A stretch of 64,000 bases of DNA from Castanea sativa (GCF_040712315.1 NC_134013.1:1275001-1339000), one strand, 5' to 3'. Positions 50,101 through 61,974 are shown, counted from the stretch's first letter. Notes: generated by a model from the letters alone, not told the origin. Numbers and translations are program-made.

Positions 50101-52458
50101 CAGAAAGAAAGGAAAGGAAAGTGATGGGTTAGAATTCAAAGGGTGCCAAAAAGTACTCTTTCCTGCATTTTCATTCGTTTTCCAGGATTTCTCAGCCACC
50201 AAACGAAGAACAAAGTTCATCACATACAAATACAAGCCTAACAACCCAGATTTAGAGATTCTCCTAATCTCCTTCAAGCTTAGATCCAGAATTAGAGAGT
50301 GGAATTAGATCCATAATTTCCTTCGTTTTCTAGCAATTTTCTCAGCCACCAAACAAAGAATAAAGTTCATCACAAACAAACATAGAGATAAACAACTTCA
50401 ATATGTATTAAAAAATTTGATTCGTACAAGCTTGACTACTCAGATTTAGAGATTCTCCTTCAAGTTTAGATCCGGATTTAGAGAGTAGGTTTAGATCCAG
50501 ATTTCCTTTGTTTTCTAGCAATTTTCTTAGCCACCAAACAAAGAACAAAGTTCATCACATACAAACATAGAGATAAACAACTTCGATCCGTACAAGCCTG
50601 ATGACCCAAATTTAGAAATGTTTGGTTATGGGGAAAGTGCAGCAAAGATAAAAAGAAAATTTTGGTTAATTGAAAAAAAAAGAACATTTTTAAATGCTGA
50701 TCTTTTTTTTTTTTTTGCTGAGTGGCATTTTTAAATTTTAAATTAAATTTATTATTATTATTATTATTATTATTATAATATTAGCCACGTTAGCTTCAAG
50801 CGTGCCACGTTTGGACACCATTTGACTCGTAAGGACCAAATTGATTGTTATGAAAATGTAAGGACCAAAATGGTATATTTGCCTTATATTTGATAGTAGA
50901 TAAAGTGGGATATAAATGATTGAAACAGCAACTTCTCTACTTTTTGAACCATCAAGGTCTAATAGGTATGTGATTTACAGATATCTATTGCATAAATGGT
51001 TTAGTAACACCACCCTCTCTGTAGAAGAGACTAATAATTAAGCAATCCAGTTGGAATGCATGTGGCAGGAGTGTTACTCTAAGAGATATGACTTCATTAT
51101 TGTCACATCTTATTTTAGGTTGCATATGACAGTTTCTTTAACTAAACAAGACGTGTAAGACAGTTGGCTTTGCCACGTTCAGGGTTGTTCTGAAGCATAG
51201 CTTAGCTTTCTTGTTTGTGCTATAAGACTTCTATTACTGCCTAATAGAGCATTTTATCATGCCTCATTGGGTTTTATGCTTTTATAGAATCAGGCTTGGA
51301 ACTTAATGTTCAACTTGGCTTTCAGGTTGGTAAAGAAGTTAGTTAAACAACATGCTTATGTTGTTCATGAATGAATTCATATCATTTTGATACACAAGTA
51401 TGCGCCAAATATAATCCAAAAAGCCTTACTCTAAACTTGGTTTGTGGAGAAAATAGGGATATTGGGCTCTTGCCCTTATTTTGTAAAAAATCTAGCACAA
51501 TGTCTCTATTTTGAAACTATTTAAGTCCGTGTCCCTGTTTTAGTACTTGATTTAAAAAAAAAAAAAAATTTAAGTGAAACTCTACTTTGCTAAAGTCGAG
51601 TTTTAATTAAAAATTTTCATATAATTCGATTTTGAGGATATCGAGTTTTATACCAAACTCGATTTTGTTAAAATCGAGTTTCAAAAACAGGGACACGGAC
51701 CTAAATAGTTTCGAAACAGGGACATATTACTGTTATTTTTGCAAAATGAGGGCAAAAGCCCAATATCCCCGGAGAAAATAAGTGAAGACTTGACCAAACA
51801 TGCAAATAAGTTGTAACTCAATTGGCACCTCCTCCCCCTTATAAGTGCTTGGTGGAGGGTGAGGTCTGTCATGGGGTTCAAGACTCATCAATAATAATAA
51901 AAAAGGACCTGGATCAAACTTGAGTCATTTGTGGCGTATGAGCATAAGAAGTATTTGGTAAAGAACTTAAATCAAACTTGCAAGCTTTTATGAATGTAAG
52001 AAACGGTTACAGGAGCTATGGAGGTGGTGTATTCATTGTGTTGCATGGTTAAAACATGCTCACTGTTTAAGCTTTCTACCAATCGACATGATTACATTGC
52101 TTTGAATTGCATAAAAATGCATGTTTCTTGTGATGCTGGTAGTCCACTGTGTGTCAAATATGTTGCAACTTATATTCATGGAGAGGTAAGGTTTTTTGAC
52201 CTTTCACTGAATATTGCTTGCAGGGTTTATGACCAAATGCCTGATCCTCGGTGGGTCATCTCTATGGGAAGCTGTGCAAATGGTGGTGGATACTACCACT
52301 ACTCATACGCTGTTGTTAGAGGTTGTGATAGGATTGTCCCTGTTGACATCTATGTTCCGGGTTGCCCTCCTACTGCTGAGGCCTTACTCTATGGAATTCT
52401 GCAGCTGCAGAAGAAGATTAACAGGCGCAAGGATTTCCTCCATTGGTGGACCAAGTGA
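47148..52458 (+). CDS. Mitochondrial complex I 20-kDa subunit PSST (NDUFS7 homologue)
   Basis: Two exons, 47148-47542 and 52224-52458 (630 nt, 209 aa). The first ends [11 protein letters not shown] and the second begins [20 protein letters not shown]. The subunit carries the N2 4Fe-4S cluster that hands electrons to ubiquinone. The expected ligands are present: the tandem cysteines in [11 protein letters not shown] (C84, C85), GSC (C149) and VPGCPP (C179). The first 45 or so residues are rich in Ser, Arg and Ala with no acids ([17 protein letters not shown]..), as in a mitochondrial presequence. The C-terminus KDFLHWWTK is typical. The 4.68-kb intron splits a Lys codon (AA|G). Open frame upstream of 52224 is intron read-through. 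Confidence 0.96.
48060..48276 (+). mobile_element. tRNA-derived SINE with a perfect 15-bp target duplication
   Basis: The identical 15-mer GATTAGTATGGTGGC stands at 48045-48059 and 48277-48291. The element starts 'aacccgggtgggt', has a Pol III A box 'tggccaagtgg', a B box 'ggttcgactgg' about 35 bp on, and ends in a run of A. Length is 217 bp. The flawless duplication suggests a fairly recent insertion. Confidence 0.9.
48418..49140. repeat. Tandem duplication, about 366-bp period
   Basis: 'gagtgtgtttgg' at 48653 recurs at 49019. Upstream of each lies 'taatgagtt.tatttggcaaa' and 'ggataatcc', and downstream 'aaaatggaagatggatt'. The copies are clearly diverged. Confidence 0.65.
49460..50883. mobile_element. 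Mutator-like element (MULE) in the PSST intron
   Basis: Terminal inverted repeats of about 115 bp: the left contains 'tattttggggtccctacatt' and 'cttgaagctgacatgg'; the reversed right contains 'cattttggtccttacattt' and 'cttgaagctaacgtgg'. Flanks read TTATATTTC (49451-49459) and TTATATTTG (50884-50892), a 9-bp duplication with one difference. No transposase is inside. The interior has a three-copy repeat at about 50170-50600 and a (TTA)n run at 50752-50775. Confidence 0.8.
50170..50610. repeat. Three-copy internal repeat of the MULE
   Basis: 'agccaccaaac.aagaa.aaa' followed by 'gttcatcaca' occurs at about 50194, 50344 and 50529. Copies share 'ttagagattctcct' and 'ttagatcc' segments. Spacings are about 150 and 185 bp. 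Confidence 0.75.
51456..51770. mobile_element. 315-bp Mutator-type MITE with a 10-bp target duplication
   Basis: GGAGAAAATA stands on both sides (51446-51455 and 51771-51780). Inverted arms of about 95 bp: left 'gggatattgggctcttgccc' to 'aagtccgtgtccctgtttt'; reversed right 'gggatattgggcttttgccc' to 'aggtccgtgtccctgttttt'. The centre holds 'ctcgattttgttaaaatcga'-like palindromes. No coding content. Confidence 0.85.
51805..51905 (+). mobile_element. Possible SINE fragment
   Basis: An A-box-like 'gtaactcaattggcacc' is followed about 50 bp on by a B-box-like 'ggggttcaagactcatc' and an A-rich tail. No clear target duplication. Confidence 0.45.
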
Positions 52459-54337
52459 GAGAGCATTCATATTTCTGGGCAGCTTTGGCTGCATCCTTAT
52501 GACAATATAATAAGTCAATATGTGGTTATGCTTGCCTTGGCTAAGCGCCATGTAAAGGGAGAACTAGTGTGTTACATGTTATGAACTGTTTCCTGTTGTT
52601 TATGGAAGCTGTTAGGGTGGCTCCATATTGTGTAAACCTATTTTTCTGTCTTAAACTTGGAGGTGCATGAATTTTCCTTCATTGTCATGTCTACTCGTTG
52701 AAGTGTTAAATTGACTGCATATAGTTCTTAAAATGGGATAAAATAAAATGCTTATGTTTGTGCAATAGGGAGTTCCTGGTTGTGGAGCTATTCACTTTTA
52801 AGTATTCGCTGATTTTGATTTCCAAATTCCTTTGTTTGAATGGACGACTTATGATATTGCATTGGTAGATTTCTAAATTGCATAAATTAACTGTCTGCCT
52901 CCTAGCTAAACTTGAAAGTCAAGGCTTGCTTTTCGGGCACTAAACATGAAACAGACACCCTCTTTGAACTTTTCCTTGTTCTTGAAAAATATGCGGCTTC
53001 CCCAAATTCCTTTTACCTTCTCAACTTTCATGGAATTTGTAAAGTGGGAATTGGTGAAGAGCAGCTAAATGTGCAACTTTGCCTTTACAAATTACACCTG
53101 CAGGATGCACCTTAAAGACCAATGCTTCTACTATTAGCAGATTTATTTTTTGGCCCACAGATGAGTTTGTCTTGTGTTGCGTTGCGAAATCAAATCCATT
53201 GGATGTGATATGGAGTCATGGACACTACCAGTTGTCTAAAAATGGTCATGTGTCCCTCTAAAGATTTGCTGTCTACTAATAATATTAAGAAGAAAAAGAA
53301 AAAGAGAAAAAAGAAGAAGGCAGTAACCTTTGGCACAAAAATTCAATTAGAATTATCGGTATAAGGGGGTGAGAGTGACTCGAGTTAACTTCAGTAGTTG
53401 ACTAGTAGTTCGGAGCTCAATTCAAGAATTTCAAAGCGACATTGAGATTGGAATGTGACTGCACTTCCACCAAAAAAATAAATTATATATATATATATAG
53501 ACCTTGGTATTCACTCAAAACCGAGGAGAAAAAAGAAAAAGAAAAAGTGATGTTAAGATAAGATAGTGGAAGTTCATCCATTATTGTACACAATTGTGAC
53601 ACTTGAGTTAAATAAAACATATAAAGATCGTTAAAAATTATTGAATGTATGCAAAACAAATAACTCTAGTTGTCACAACTATTAACATATTTGTATTACT
53701 AACTTTATTTTTTTTATAGAGAAATTTGTATTACTAACTTAAGCACTTGAGAATCCCCTATCACTGCCTGATGACTCATTTCGAGTTGTTTTCTTCCCCA
53801 TTGCAGGTATTTATGAGCTCGAGTTTAACTATATCAATTGAATCATCAATTTTTATTTGTTGTCCCTTAATAAGTTAAACCAAAATAAACACATTCTACA
53901 ATGATTTTAAGAATATACTACTCACTTATTTTATTATCTTATTTTGTTTTAAAAGTAAGTTACGTAAACTTGTGAAAATAAAATTTTAAAAAGTTATGGA
54001 TAATATACCATTTATATGATTATAAATATTTACATTCTAATAAGATAAAACAACAAACACACCTCTCCTCTCCCTCCATTGTAGGTTCCTATTCTAAATA
54101 GAAACAAACAAGAACAGTCTGTAAATTCATCAAACTAGTGGTAAATAGCCATTAATACCCATTGGCTATATATTGTTTTGTCTACAACCAAAAAACCATA
54201 ATTTCCTCTCATACACAAACAAAACCTTAATAAATAAATAAAAACAAAAAACAAAAAACAAAAAAAGAAAAAAGAAAAAAGAAAATCTTCTACTAAAAAA
54301 AAAAAAAATCCAATATTCTTCTTTCCACCACCATCAC
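52459..54337 (+). other. PSST 3' UTR and intergenic spacer
   Basis: The first 250 bp or so are likely 3' UTR. The rest is AT-rich with an A/G-rich stretch at 53288-53325, an (AT)n run near 53485-53500 and A-rich sequence at 54236-54309. No gene. Confidence 0.55.
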
Positions 54338-54346
54338 TATATAAAA
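54338..54346 (+). promoter_or_regulatory. TATA box of the KH-domain gene
   Basis: TATATAAAA lies 72 bp upstream of the start codon, followed by a CT-rich stretch (54374-54412) that suits a plant leader. Spacing implies transcription starting near 54370. Confidence 0.7.
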
Positions 54347-54417
54347 CCCTCCCCGTGGTCTAACCTCACTCAATCTCTCTCTCTCTCTCTAGGGTTTCTC
54401 TCTCTCTCACTCCTAAA

Positions 54418-54773
54418 ATGTCTGACGAAGCACAATACTCCTCCGGCGCTGACACCGCCTCCAACAAACGCAAATACGATGACCAGACGGCGCCGCCTCC
54501 GGCCGCTCGAAGGCCCACGGGTTTCTCTGCTCCGATCGCGCCTCACTCTCCGGACTCGGCTCCTTCCTACAACGCCGTCGCTCCTCCCATCGAAGGCCTA
54601 ATCAAAGCCAAGCAACGCGCCCAGGAGGTTGCAGCTCGCCTCTTGATCAGCTCCGCCGGAGCTGCCGCCGCCTCAGTCGGCGGAGGACTCGACGCCAAAC
54701 GAACTAAGTTCGAGAACGGCGCTTCCGGATTCGATTCTCACGAGTCTGGCTTCAGCTCCATTCCTCCTGGTTC

Positions 54774-54814
<41 letters not shown>

Positions 54815-57800
54815 GTTTCGTTTTCTGTATTGAATTTGTTATGGTTCTCGATCTATATTGAACTTGTTAGAGTTGAGATTTTATGCGTGTGAATTTCGTG
54901 TGTTGATTTTATTGATAGCATCTAGGGTTTTGGTTACTAGGATTATTGATCTAGGTTTTGTGTTGGTGTATTAGTTAGCTATAATTGATTCTAGGGTTTT
55001 GGTTGCTAGGGTTATTAATTATAATTGAATGCTTAGTGTAATTATATGAATCTAAATGTTAATGTAAATCTCTGGTGACTTTGATTTGGTTGGATGGACA
55101 GATGTGAAGCCACACACAATGAGCTCGGCTCCTTTGCCGCCGGTTTCATATGGGTACCAGAATGCAAGCTCAAGTAAGAAGATCGATATTCCGAATGGTA
55201 GAGTTGGTGTTATTATTGGGAAAGGTGGGGAGACCATCAAATATCTTCAAATTCAGTCTGGAGCTAAGATTCAGGTCACTCGGGATATGGATGCGGACCC
55301 CAATTCTCCCACTAGGATGGTGGAGCTCATGGGTACCCCGGAACAGATCGCCAAGGCTGAGCAGTTGATAACCGACGTTCTTTCTGAGGTGGTGCTTATT
55401 TGTCCTTGCGCTAACTGTGCCCTCTTAGCATTTTTGTGTTCAGTGATAAATTAAAATTTTGTGTGATATTAATATAGTCAGGATGAACTTAAACTGGTAA
55501 AATTGAACACTAAACAAGGTAAACTGAAATTATTACATACATACTTGTCAGTGAAAACTCAGGGTAAAGTTTCAAATTATCAAAACTCGATTTTGCTCCT
55601 ACATGGTTTGTGGTTGACAAGTGTTTCTTTCTTTTCTTTTTAATGTAAATTGCAGCTAGTAAATGCTCCTCTGGTAAGACCTTTTATATTTTTTCTTTGT
55701 CTAAGCTTCAGCTAATTTTTATGAAGTGAAAGAAGCATTACTATTTTAAGTGAAGCTTCATGATTGACTGCAAAAAGAATTTCTCCAGTGGGTGTGACTT
55801 TAAAAAATATGTATTCTTTTCTTATAAAAAAATATATATTACTCCCAACTTTGTTTTGTTTTATTTTTTTGATTAGTAGTACTTCTAACTTTGCATTACC
55901 AGAAAGATTGAATGTGATTGTTTATATTATCTCTTTCTTTGCAATTATTGTATAATGTTTGGGCCAGGCTGAGGCAGGGGGTTCTGGCGTGGTTTCTCGA
56001 AGGTTGACTGGACAGTCTGGGGCTGATAAGTTTGTAATGAAAATTCCAAATAACAAGGTATATAAGTTACTGTTTTTTTGCCAGCTCGAGCTGAAAGTTT
56101 TATTGGCATGTTTCAGGATATTATGTGATATGCACTTCATTTCAGGTTGGTCTAGTAATTGGCAAAGGAGGAGAAACAATTAAAAATATGCAAGCTAATA
56201 CTGGAGCTCGTATTCAGGTTTCCTTTCAGAACATTTGTTCTATCTAAACTTGATTTTATGTTTTTTTTTTTTTTTTAATTGTGGGTTCAATTGGGGGGCA
56301 ACCTGATTTTCTGACTGTATTTTTTTTTTCCCTTGTGCAGGTGATACCATTGCATCTACCTCCTGGTGATACATCGACTGAAAGGACATTACAGATTGAT
56401 GGGACCAGCGAGCAAATTGAGACTGCTAAACAATTGGTCAATGAAGTCATCAGTGAGGTATGTTGGTTAATGCCAGTTTGCAGATCTGGCCTTGACTATA
56501 GACTCTTGGCTTCTCATGTGCGTAATTAAAATTTTCTAGTGATGAGAAACTTCTCTTATGAGAAAGAGAACATTCATTGCTATGTGTGCATATTTTATGT
56601 TGCATCTTGAAAAAAAGAATTCTCATTGTGCACTCTTGATTGTGGATACTATTGCTGTGTGGTTCTCTGATGAAAGTATACTGTTAGATATCTGTTTCAA
56701 TGGTGACAATTTTCAGGTCTTCATTTGGTTCGTCTTTTTTTTAGCAAGTATTTGTTATCAACAGGTTAGAATAGATATCTTCATATTGCATTGTTATTAC
56801 AAATGTTCTTTGATGCAGGACATAAAGGTTCATTGTTTTTTTTTTGGTTGTGTGGGACGTAATTCCCTTTTGGATTTTTAATTCATTTTTCTTCATATTA
56901 TTTTTTGCTGTGCCATTACCTGATATTCTGAGAATATAGTGCTCAAGGTTCAGCAGCACTCTTCTTTCAATTAATAGCTTCTTCGTTTTGTTAAGTACAT
57001 TCTTGTTTCTTTCCTGAAAGTATCATTTGTCAACTTTGCTTTTCTTGTCCATATGCAACTATGGTAGGTTCAGTGTGTTTTATTGTTTAATGGTTCTAGA
57101 GCTCGTGCTAAAGCTACTGGTCTTCATGTTGAAGAAAGGATTCTCATGATGTTGTTAGTAATTTAGTTATCTATCAAATACTTTCTAAATTGTTATACTG
57201 CTATATAATAGGTAATATTTGCATTCTTATTTTTCATCCTCTATTAATCTTACTCCTAACTATATATTCAATACTTTTGGATCTTTATTAAGTGGCTATC
57301 TGCTTAATTTTCAAAGGATTGGGTACAAAATTTAATGGGGCGGAGTGATAGTAGTACTGTCATATTATTTAGTTATTCACTCTCTTTTGCATGTAATCTT
57401 TGGTATTTTTTTAGGCTACCTTGTGATTGTCCATTCATGAGGTAGTTATTTTGCAATAAAATAGATTACTTATCAAAAAAGGTAATGGATATAAGTATTT
57501 TATCATCAATTGCTCTTCTTCCCTTTATTGGACTTGTTAAACCCAGAATTTTGCTTCTGCTGCTGTTCTTGACAGCATGCATGGAGACCATACTTACGTG
57601 TCAGAAAAGAATTTTGGAAGAGTAGCTGAGCCTCTGGAATATTAACTGCTTTGATAGAGATTTCTTCAATTGTGTGTTGTTACTAATTTTTGAGTTAGGA
57701 CTCCTGTAACGCGGTTTGCAATGCTCAATATGCAGCTGGATGGCTCGTAATTTAGTTCTCTATCAAATAATCTTAATTGTTATACCACCATATCATAATG

Positions 57801-60800
57801 TGTTCTCCCCCTATTGCTCTCTGTTAAGAGAGAAATAGGTAATATTTGCATTCGTAGTTTTCATCACCTCTATTAATGGTACTCTTAACTATATATTCGA
57901 TACTTTTCTGGATCTTCATTAAGTGGCTATCTGGTTAAATTTATAATGATTGGATACATTTACATTATCATCAATTGCTCTTCTTCCCTTTATTGGACTT
58001 GTCAAATCCAGAATTTTGCTTCTGCTTCTGTTCTTGATGGTATGCATGGAGACCATATTTTTGTGTCAGAATGAACTCTGGAAGAGGAGCTGAGCCTCTG
58101 TTTAATAACTGCTTTGACAGATTTCTTCAATTGTGTGTCGTTATTAGTTTTTGAGTTAGGATCCCTGTAGCACAGTAATTTGCAATGCTCTATATGCATT
58201 TGGATCTCTTACGGATTAAGTTCTGAATTTGTATATAGTCTATGAACGTGCAGCGTGTTTTGACTTTTCTGCTCCTTGAATTTATCATATACTGCAGTTA
58301 GATTATTATGTATATGTTGATTTTGGTGGATGGTGGATGTATGAGATTGAGGGTTGAGCAGAGTTGAAATTTGATAGTTTGAACTGGCAGTCTCTCGTGA
58401 GAGTGTTTATTGTTGTCATTTCTAAGTGCTATGCAGATTTATTGGATAATTGGTTTCTGGCAGGCCCTCCGTACTTGTTTTCTGTTTAGGTTATGGGCTC
58501 ATGAAGGCTTCCTTAATTCCTATGATTTATATTGGTCCAAATCTACAATCATTCTTAGCTTATGTCCAAGTGAATAATTATTGGGATTATAGCTTGTTCA
58601 ACCGTCAAATGTGCTTATTGATTCTGTAACTATGACTGATGTTGTTATTGGGAACTATTGTAGGGTTAGTGTGTATTGGACCCTTGGTGACACCAACATG
58701 GAATTCTTGTGTTGGTGTTCCCTCAGCATCACTCTGGTATGGTTCTAAAACCCAATTTCTGATATTATATTATGGAGTGAAGCTGCAAGTTTCTGTTGAT
58801 GGAAATACAAGGTCATTGGGCTGAATTATTTGTCATTGGATGAGGACCTTAAGGATTATTGTGTTGATAATGTCTATTACGATGAAGTTCCTTGTGATAT
58901 TCTTGTTAGTACATTGCTCAACATTAACAACAATTAGAACATCCAGTTTACCTCATTTTAATGTCACATGCCCCCCCTTTGTTTCTCTTGATTAGCTGAA
59001 CTCAAAAAGTTTGATTTCATTCTGTCCTATGCATAGTTCTAATTTCTTGCATAGTCCTGATTTTGGCTACTGTTTTCAGTCAAAGTAGGCCTTTGACTGT
59101 TAGATTATAATATATTATATTTTCTCAAGTATATTATAAATATTTTCGAGTTTTAAGAGAAGAATGACAAATGTATGTACACACAAACTTGGTAAGCTTC
59201 TTTAAAGAGATATATTTACTTGACCAATGTCTAGTTGGCTCAAAAATTTGACATTCTAGGTTTCCTTTACTCTTATTCTGATGCTTCTGTTTATTAATTA
59301 TGATGCACCAATGGATATTATTGAAATATACTTTCTGGTTTTTACTTTGTTATGAACTTGTTGCCTTTTAGTGGCAATGGAGTTCATATGTCTCTTTTAT
59401 GTAAAATCTTGTATAGTATTGTGGTTCTTTTTTTTTTTGGGTACCCATTCACTTCGAATAGGGAGAGGTTGGGCTTCTGCTGGAGTAACTCAATATCTCC
59501 TCAACCAGTACGGTATGTAGGCATTTATACCCCCTTCTTAGTACAGTATGAAATCCAATAATCCTTGTATGGTCTTATTTGCTATCTGTGTTACTCTGTT
59601 GAATATTTGGACCTTTTCCAATCTATGTTGTTTATATGTATATATGTATGCACTTCCTGTGGTTTTTTGTATGCGCATATGTTCCTAGCATTGTGGAAAT
59701 GTTCGCCATGGTTATTTGTGGAAACAATTTTGTGCAGAATCGTGTTAGAAATCCTTCAATGGCTGGAGGGTACCCTCAGCAAGGTTACCAAGCACGGCCT
59801 CCTACAGGCTGGGGCACACCTGGGGCTCCCCCTGTTCAACAACCAGGTTATGGCTATGTGCAGCCTGGAGCATATCCAGCCCCATCTCCCCAGTATAACA
59901 TGTCTCAGCCTCCTTATTCAGGCTATCCTCCTCAACCTGCGTCTGGTGGATATGCCTCCAATTGGGACCAGTCAGCTGTCCCACCATCTCAACAGACTTC
60001 TCAGGGAGGTGGTAATGATTATTACAGTCAACAGCCACCTGCACAGCAACAGCAAACCCCTGGTGGTCCTGCAGCTCCAGCAGATAACTCTGGTTATTAT
60101 TATGGTCAACAACAACCTTCAAGCTATAATCAACAGGGACAGGGTTATACTCAAGATGGCTATGGAGGGTATCAGGCACAACCTCAATCTGGATATGGCC
60201 AACCCCCATCATATGATCAGCAGCAAGGGTATGCTTCTGCTCCTACCTATGGGAATGTGGCTAATCCAACACAAGAAGGGCACACTCCCTCCTATGGTTC
60301 CCAGGGGGATTCGACCCAGGCTCCACCTGTCCAGCCTTCTTCTGTGGGCCAGCAAGGATACACTAGTGGTCAACAACCTAGCCTCAGTCCTGCAAGTTAT
60401 CCAACTCAAGGAACAACACAGCCAGGTTATGGTATTCCCCCAACTTCCCAAGCTGGCTATGGAAATCAACCACCAGCTCAGCCTGGATATGGGCCTGGCT
60501 ATGGAGCACCTCAAGCTCAGAAACCTCTTGCAAATCCCCCAGTTTATGGCCAGCCTACGCAGTCACCTGGTGGCACCCCTGGAGGCTATGGCCAGCCTGC
60601 CCCTGTGCAGCCAGGATATCCTCATTCTCAGCCGCCAGCTGCTAGTTATGCTCAGCCAGATTCTGGTTCGCAACGTGCCCCACCATCCAATTATGGTGCT
60701 GCAGCAGGTCAGCCAGGTTATGCAGCTCCACCTTATGGTGCACCACCTGTTAACCAGCCAGGTTATGGACAGGCGCCCCTTCCATACAACACTTATGGTG

Positions 60801-60931
60801 CTGCTTACGCGCCTCCGGTTTATTCTGCTGATGGCAATGCTGGCGGGAACACCCGTGGGACCTATGATGCAGCACCTGCTTCTCAGACTGCTCAGCAGAG
60901 TGGAGTCGCCAAAACATCACCCCAGAGTTAA
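54418..60931 (+). CDS. KH-domain RNA-binding protein, FUBP/KSRP-like, with Pro/Gln/Gly/Tyr-rich tail
   Basis: Six exons: 54418-54769, 55102-55388, 55968-56057, 56146-56217, 56341-56457, 59738-60931 (2,112 nt, 703 aa). Two KH domains are visible. KH1 contains RVGVIIGKGGETIKYLQIQS; KH2 contains KVGLVIGKGGETIKNMQANT. Each has the GKGG loop that grips single-stranded nucleic acid. The N-terminus has NKRKYDD and an IEGLIKAKQRAQEVAARLL helix of the kind seen in plant members. The last exon encodes about 397 residues of repeated GY, PGYG and QQP motifs, ending GVAKTSPQS. Such proteins act in mRNA processing or transcription (family knowledge). Metazoan FUBPs have four KH domains; plant relatives with two are known to me. 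The donor of exon 1 abuts a long CT tract. Confidence 0.95.
54777..54812. repeat. (CT)n microsatellite just inside intron 1 of the KH gene
   Basis: About 18 CT units starting 8 bases after the exon-1 boundary (donor GTTCCG at 54770). If the intron were kept, translation would run on as a Ser-Leu repeat and stop at 54861. Confidence 0.9.
56458..59737 (+). other. KH gene intron 5 with an internal duplication
   Basis: A 3.3-kb intron with no gene. 57150-58220 is a two-copy tandem duplication. A LINE/SINE-like tail ('aaaatagattacttatcaaa') ends near 57480. Confidence 0.75.
57150..58220. repeat. Tandem duplication of about 590-630 bp in KH gene intron 5
   Basis: Anchors pair as follows: 'atttagtt.tctatcaaata' at 57161 and 57750; 'ggtaatatttgcattc' at 57211 and 57838; 'gaattttgcttctgct' at 57545 and 58011; 'atttcttcaattgtgtgt' at 57660 and 58121. 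The shorter last spacing (466) is explained by an insert of about 150 bp in copy 1 (57340-57490), which ends in 'ttacttatcaaaaaa' as LINE/SINE tails here do. Confidence 0.8.
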
Positions 60932-61974
60932 TGATATCTGATTAGTAGAGACCTTTTGGTAATTTGGTAAGGGTTTTTTTTCTTTCTTTCTTTATTGGTT
61001 ATGACTATGGTTAGGTCTAGTTAGGTCTTGTATTGTCAAAGTCATAGATCTAAAGCAAGGAATGGTCGGTTTTGGTGCTTTATTTGTTGGTATGATATTT
61101 TATACTTTGTTCTAAATACTGATGCCAGCTTTTATTTTTAGTTATGTTATTTTAAATGCTGTGTGCTTTACACTACCTTCAATTCAGCTCGTGTTTAGTT
61201 ATGCTGTGGATACTTTGGTTTGGCTGAAAAAGATCTCTCTCTCTCTCTCTCTACGAATAGTGGTTTTTCCTTTTATTGAAGGTCCATGCAACATCTCCGC
61301 CAACTGTTTGTTAGAAAAATGCCTTTTTATGCTTTTCAACTAATGCTGTGAAGGCCTGTGCACATGCTTTTTACCTGCTCTATGGCATGTGGAGGATTGA
61401 GTTTGATGGAGATCCAAATCATATAAGATGGGATAATTTGTGTGCAGAGTTGGAACATGCGAAGTTGAGATTTTAGTTGAACGCCTGGATGTAGTCTTGG
61501 GTCTCTATCCACGGATGTGATAGTCAAGGCAATTCTTCTTTTAGTTACCATGCAACATGGTATAAGAATTGATTCAATTGAACTGAAAAGTTTGAAGAAC
61601 GCGAAAGAAACACACTTTACATTTTTTATATTTCCAACCGTTTCATTTCTGGGTTTTATAACTAGACATTTTATAATTACAACCGTTTCATTTTTGGGTT
61701 CTTTTTGGGTTTTACACTTATAGTCTAAAGATTACGCTTATATATTCATAGCATTTATGATTAAGAAAACTCACTTAAATTTAGTTAGGCCGAAATGGAC
61801 TGAAAATAAATTTGAGATCTATACTTTTTTAAAAATAAATTTGGATTTATAAATGAGAATAGGTGCTCAGTTCAAATTTGTTTTCTCCTATTATCAAAAT
61901 AAATTTGGATTTAGAAATTAGAATAGGTGCTCAGTACAAATTTGTTTTTTCCTATTATCTAAGGCACCAATATA
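60932..61974 (+). other. KH gene 3' UTR and spacer
   Basis: The 3' UTR probably runs through about 61200. The rest is non-coding, with a (CT)n run at 61232-61252. A direct repeat, 'aaataaatttgga', occurs at 61844 and 61909. Confidence 0.55.

Larger units (their letters stand above)
47543..52223 (+). other. PSST intron, loaded with mobile DNA
   Basis: It contains, in order, a SINE (48060-48276), a 366-bp tandem duplication (48418-49140), a Mutator-like element (49460-50883), a MITE (51456-51770) and a second SINE-like fragment (51805-51905). The remainder is AT-rich with no gene. Confidence 0.8.

Noticed and set aside
52018..52223. ATG-initiated upstream part of the open frame at PSST exon 2
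   Set aside because: It is intron read-through. The residues do not resemble PSST, and a clean acceptor at 52223 joins exon 1 in phase.
59565..60941. Long open frame (458 aa) overlapping the last KH exon
   Set aside because: It is the other-frame shadow of the Pro/Gln/Gly/Tyr-rich exon. The frame that follows the AG at 59737 joins the KH exons in phase and ends in the family-like C-terminus.
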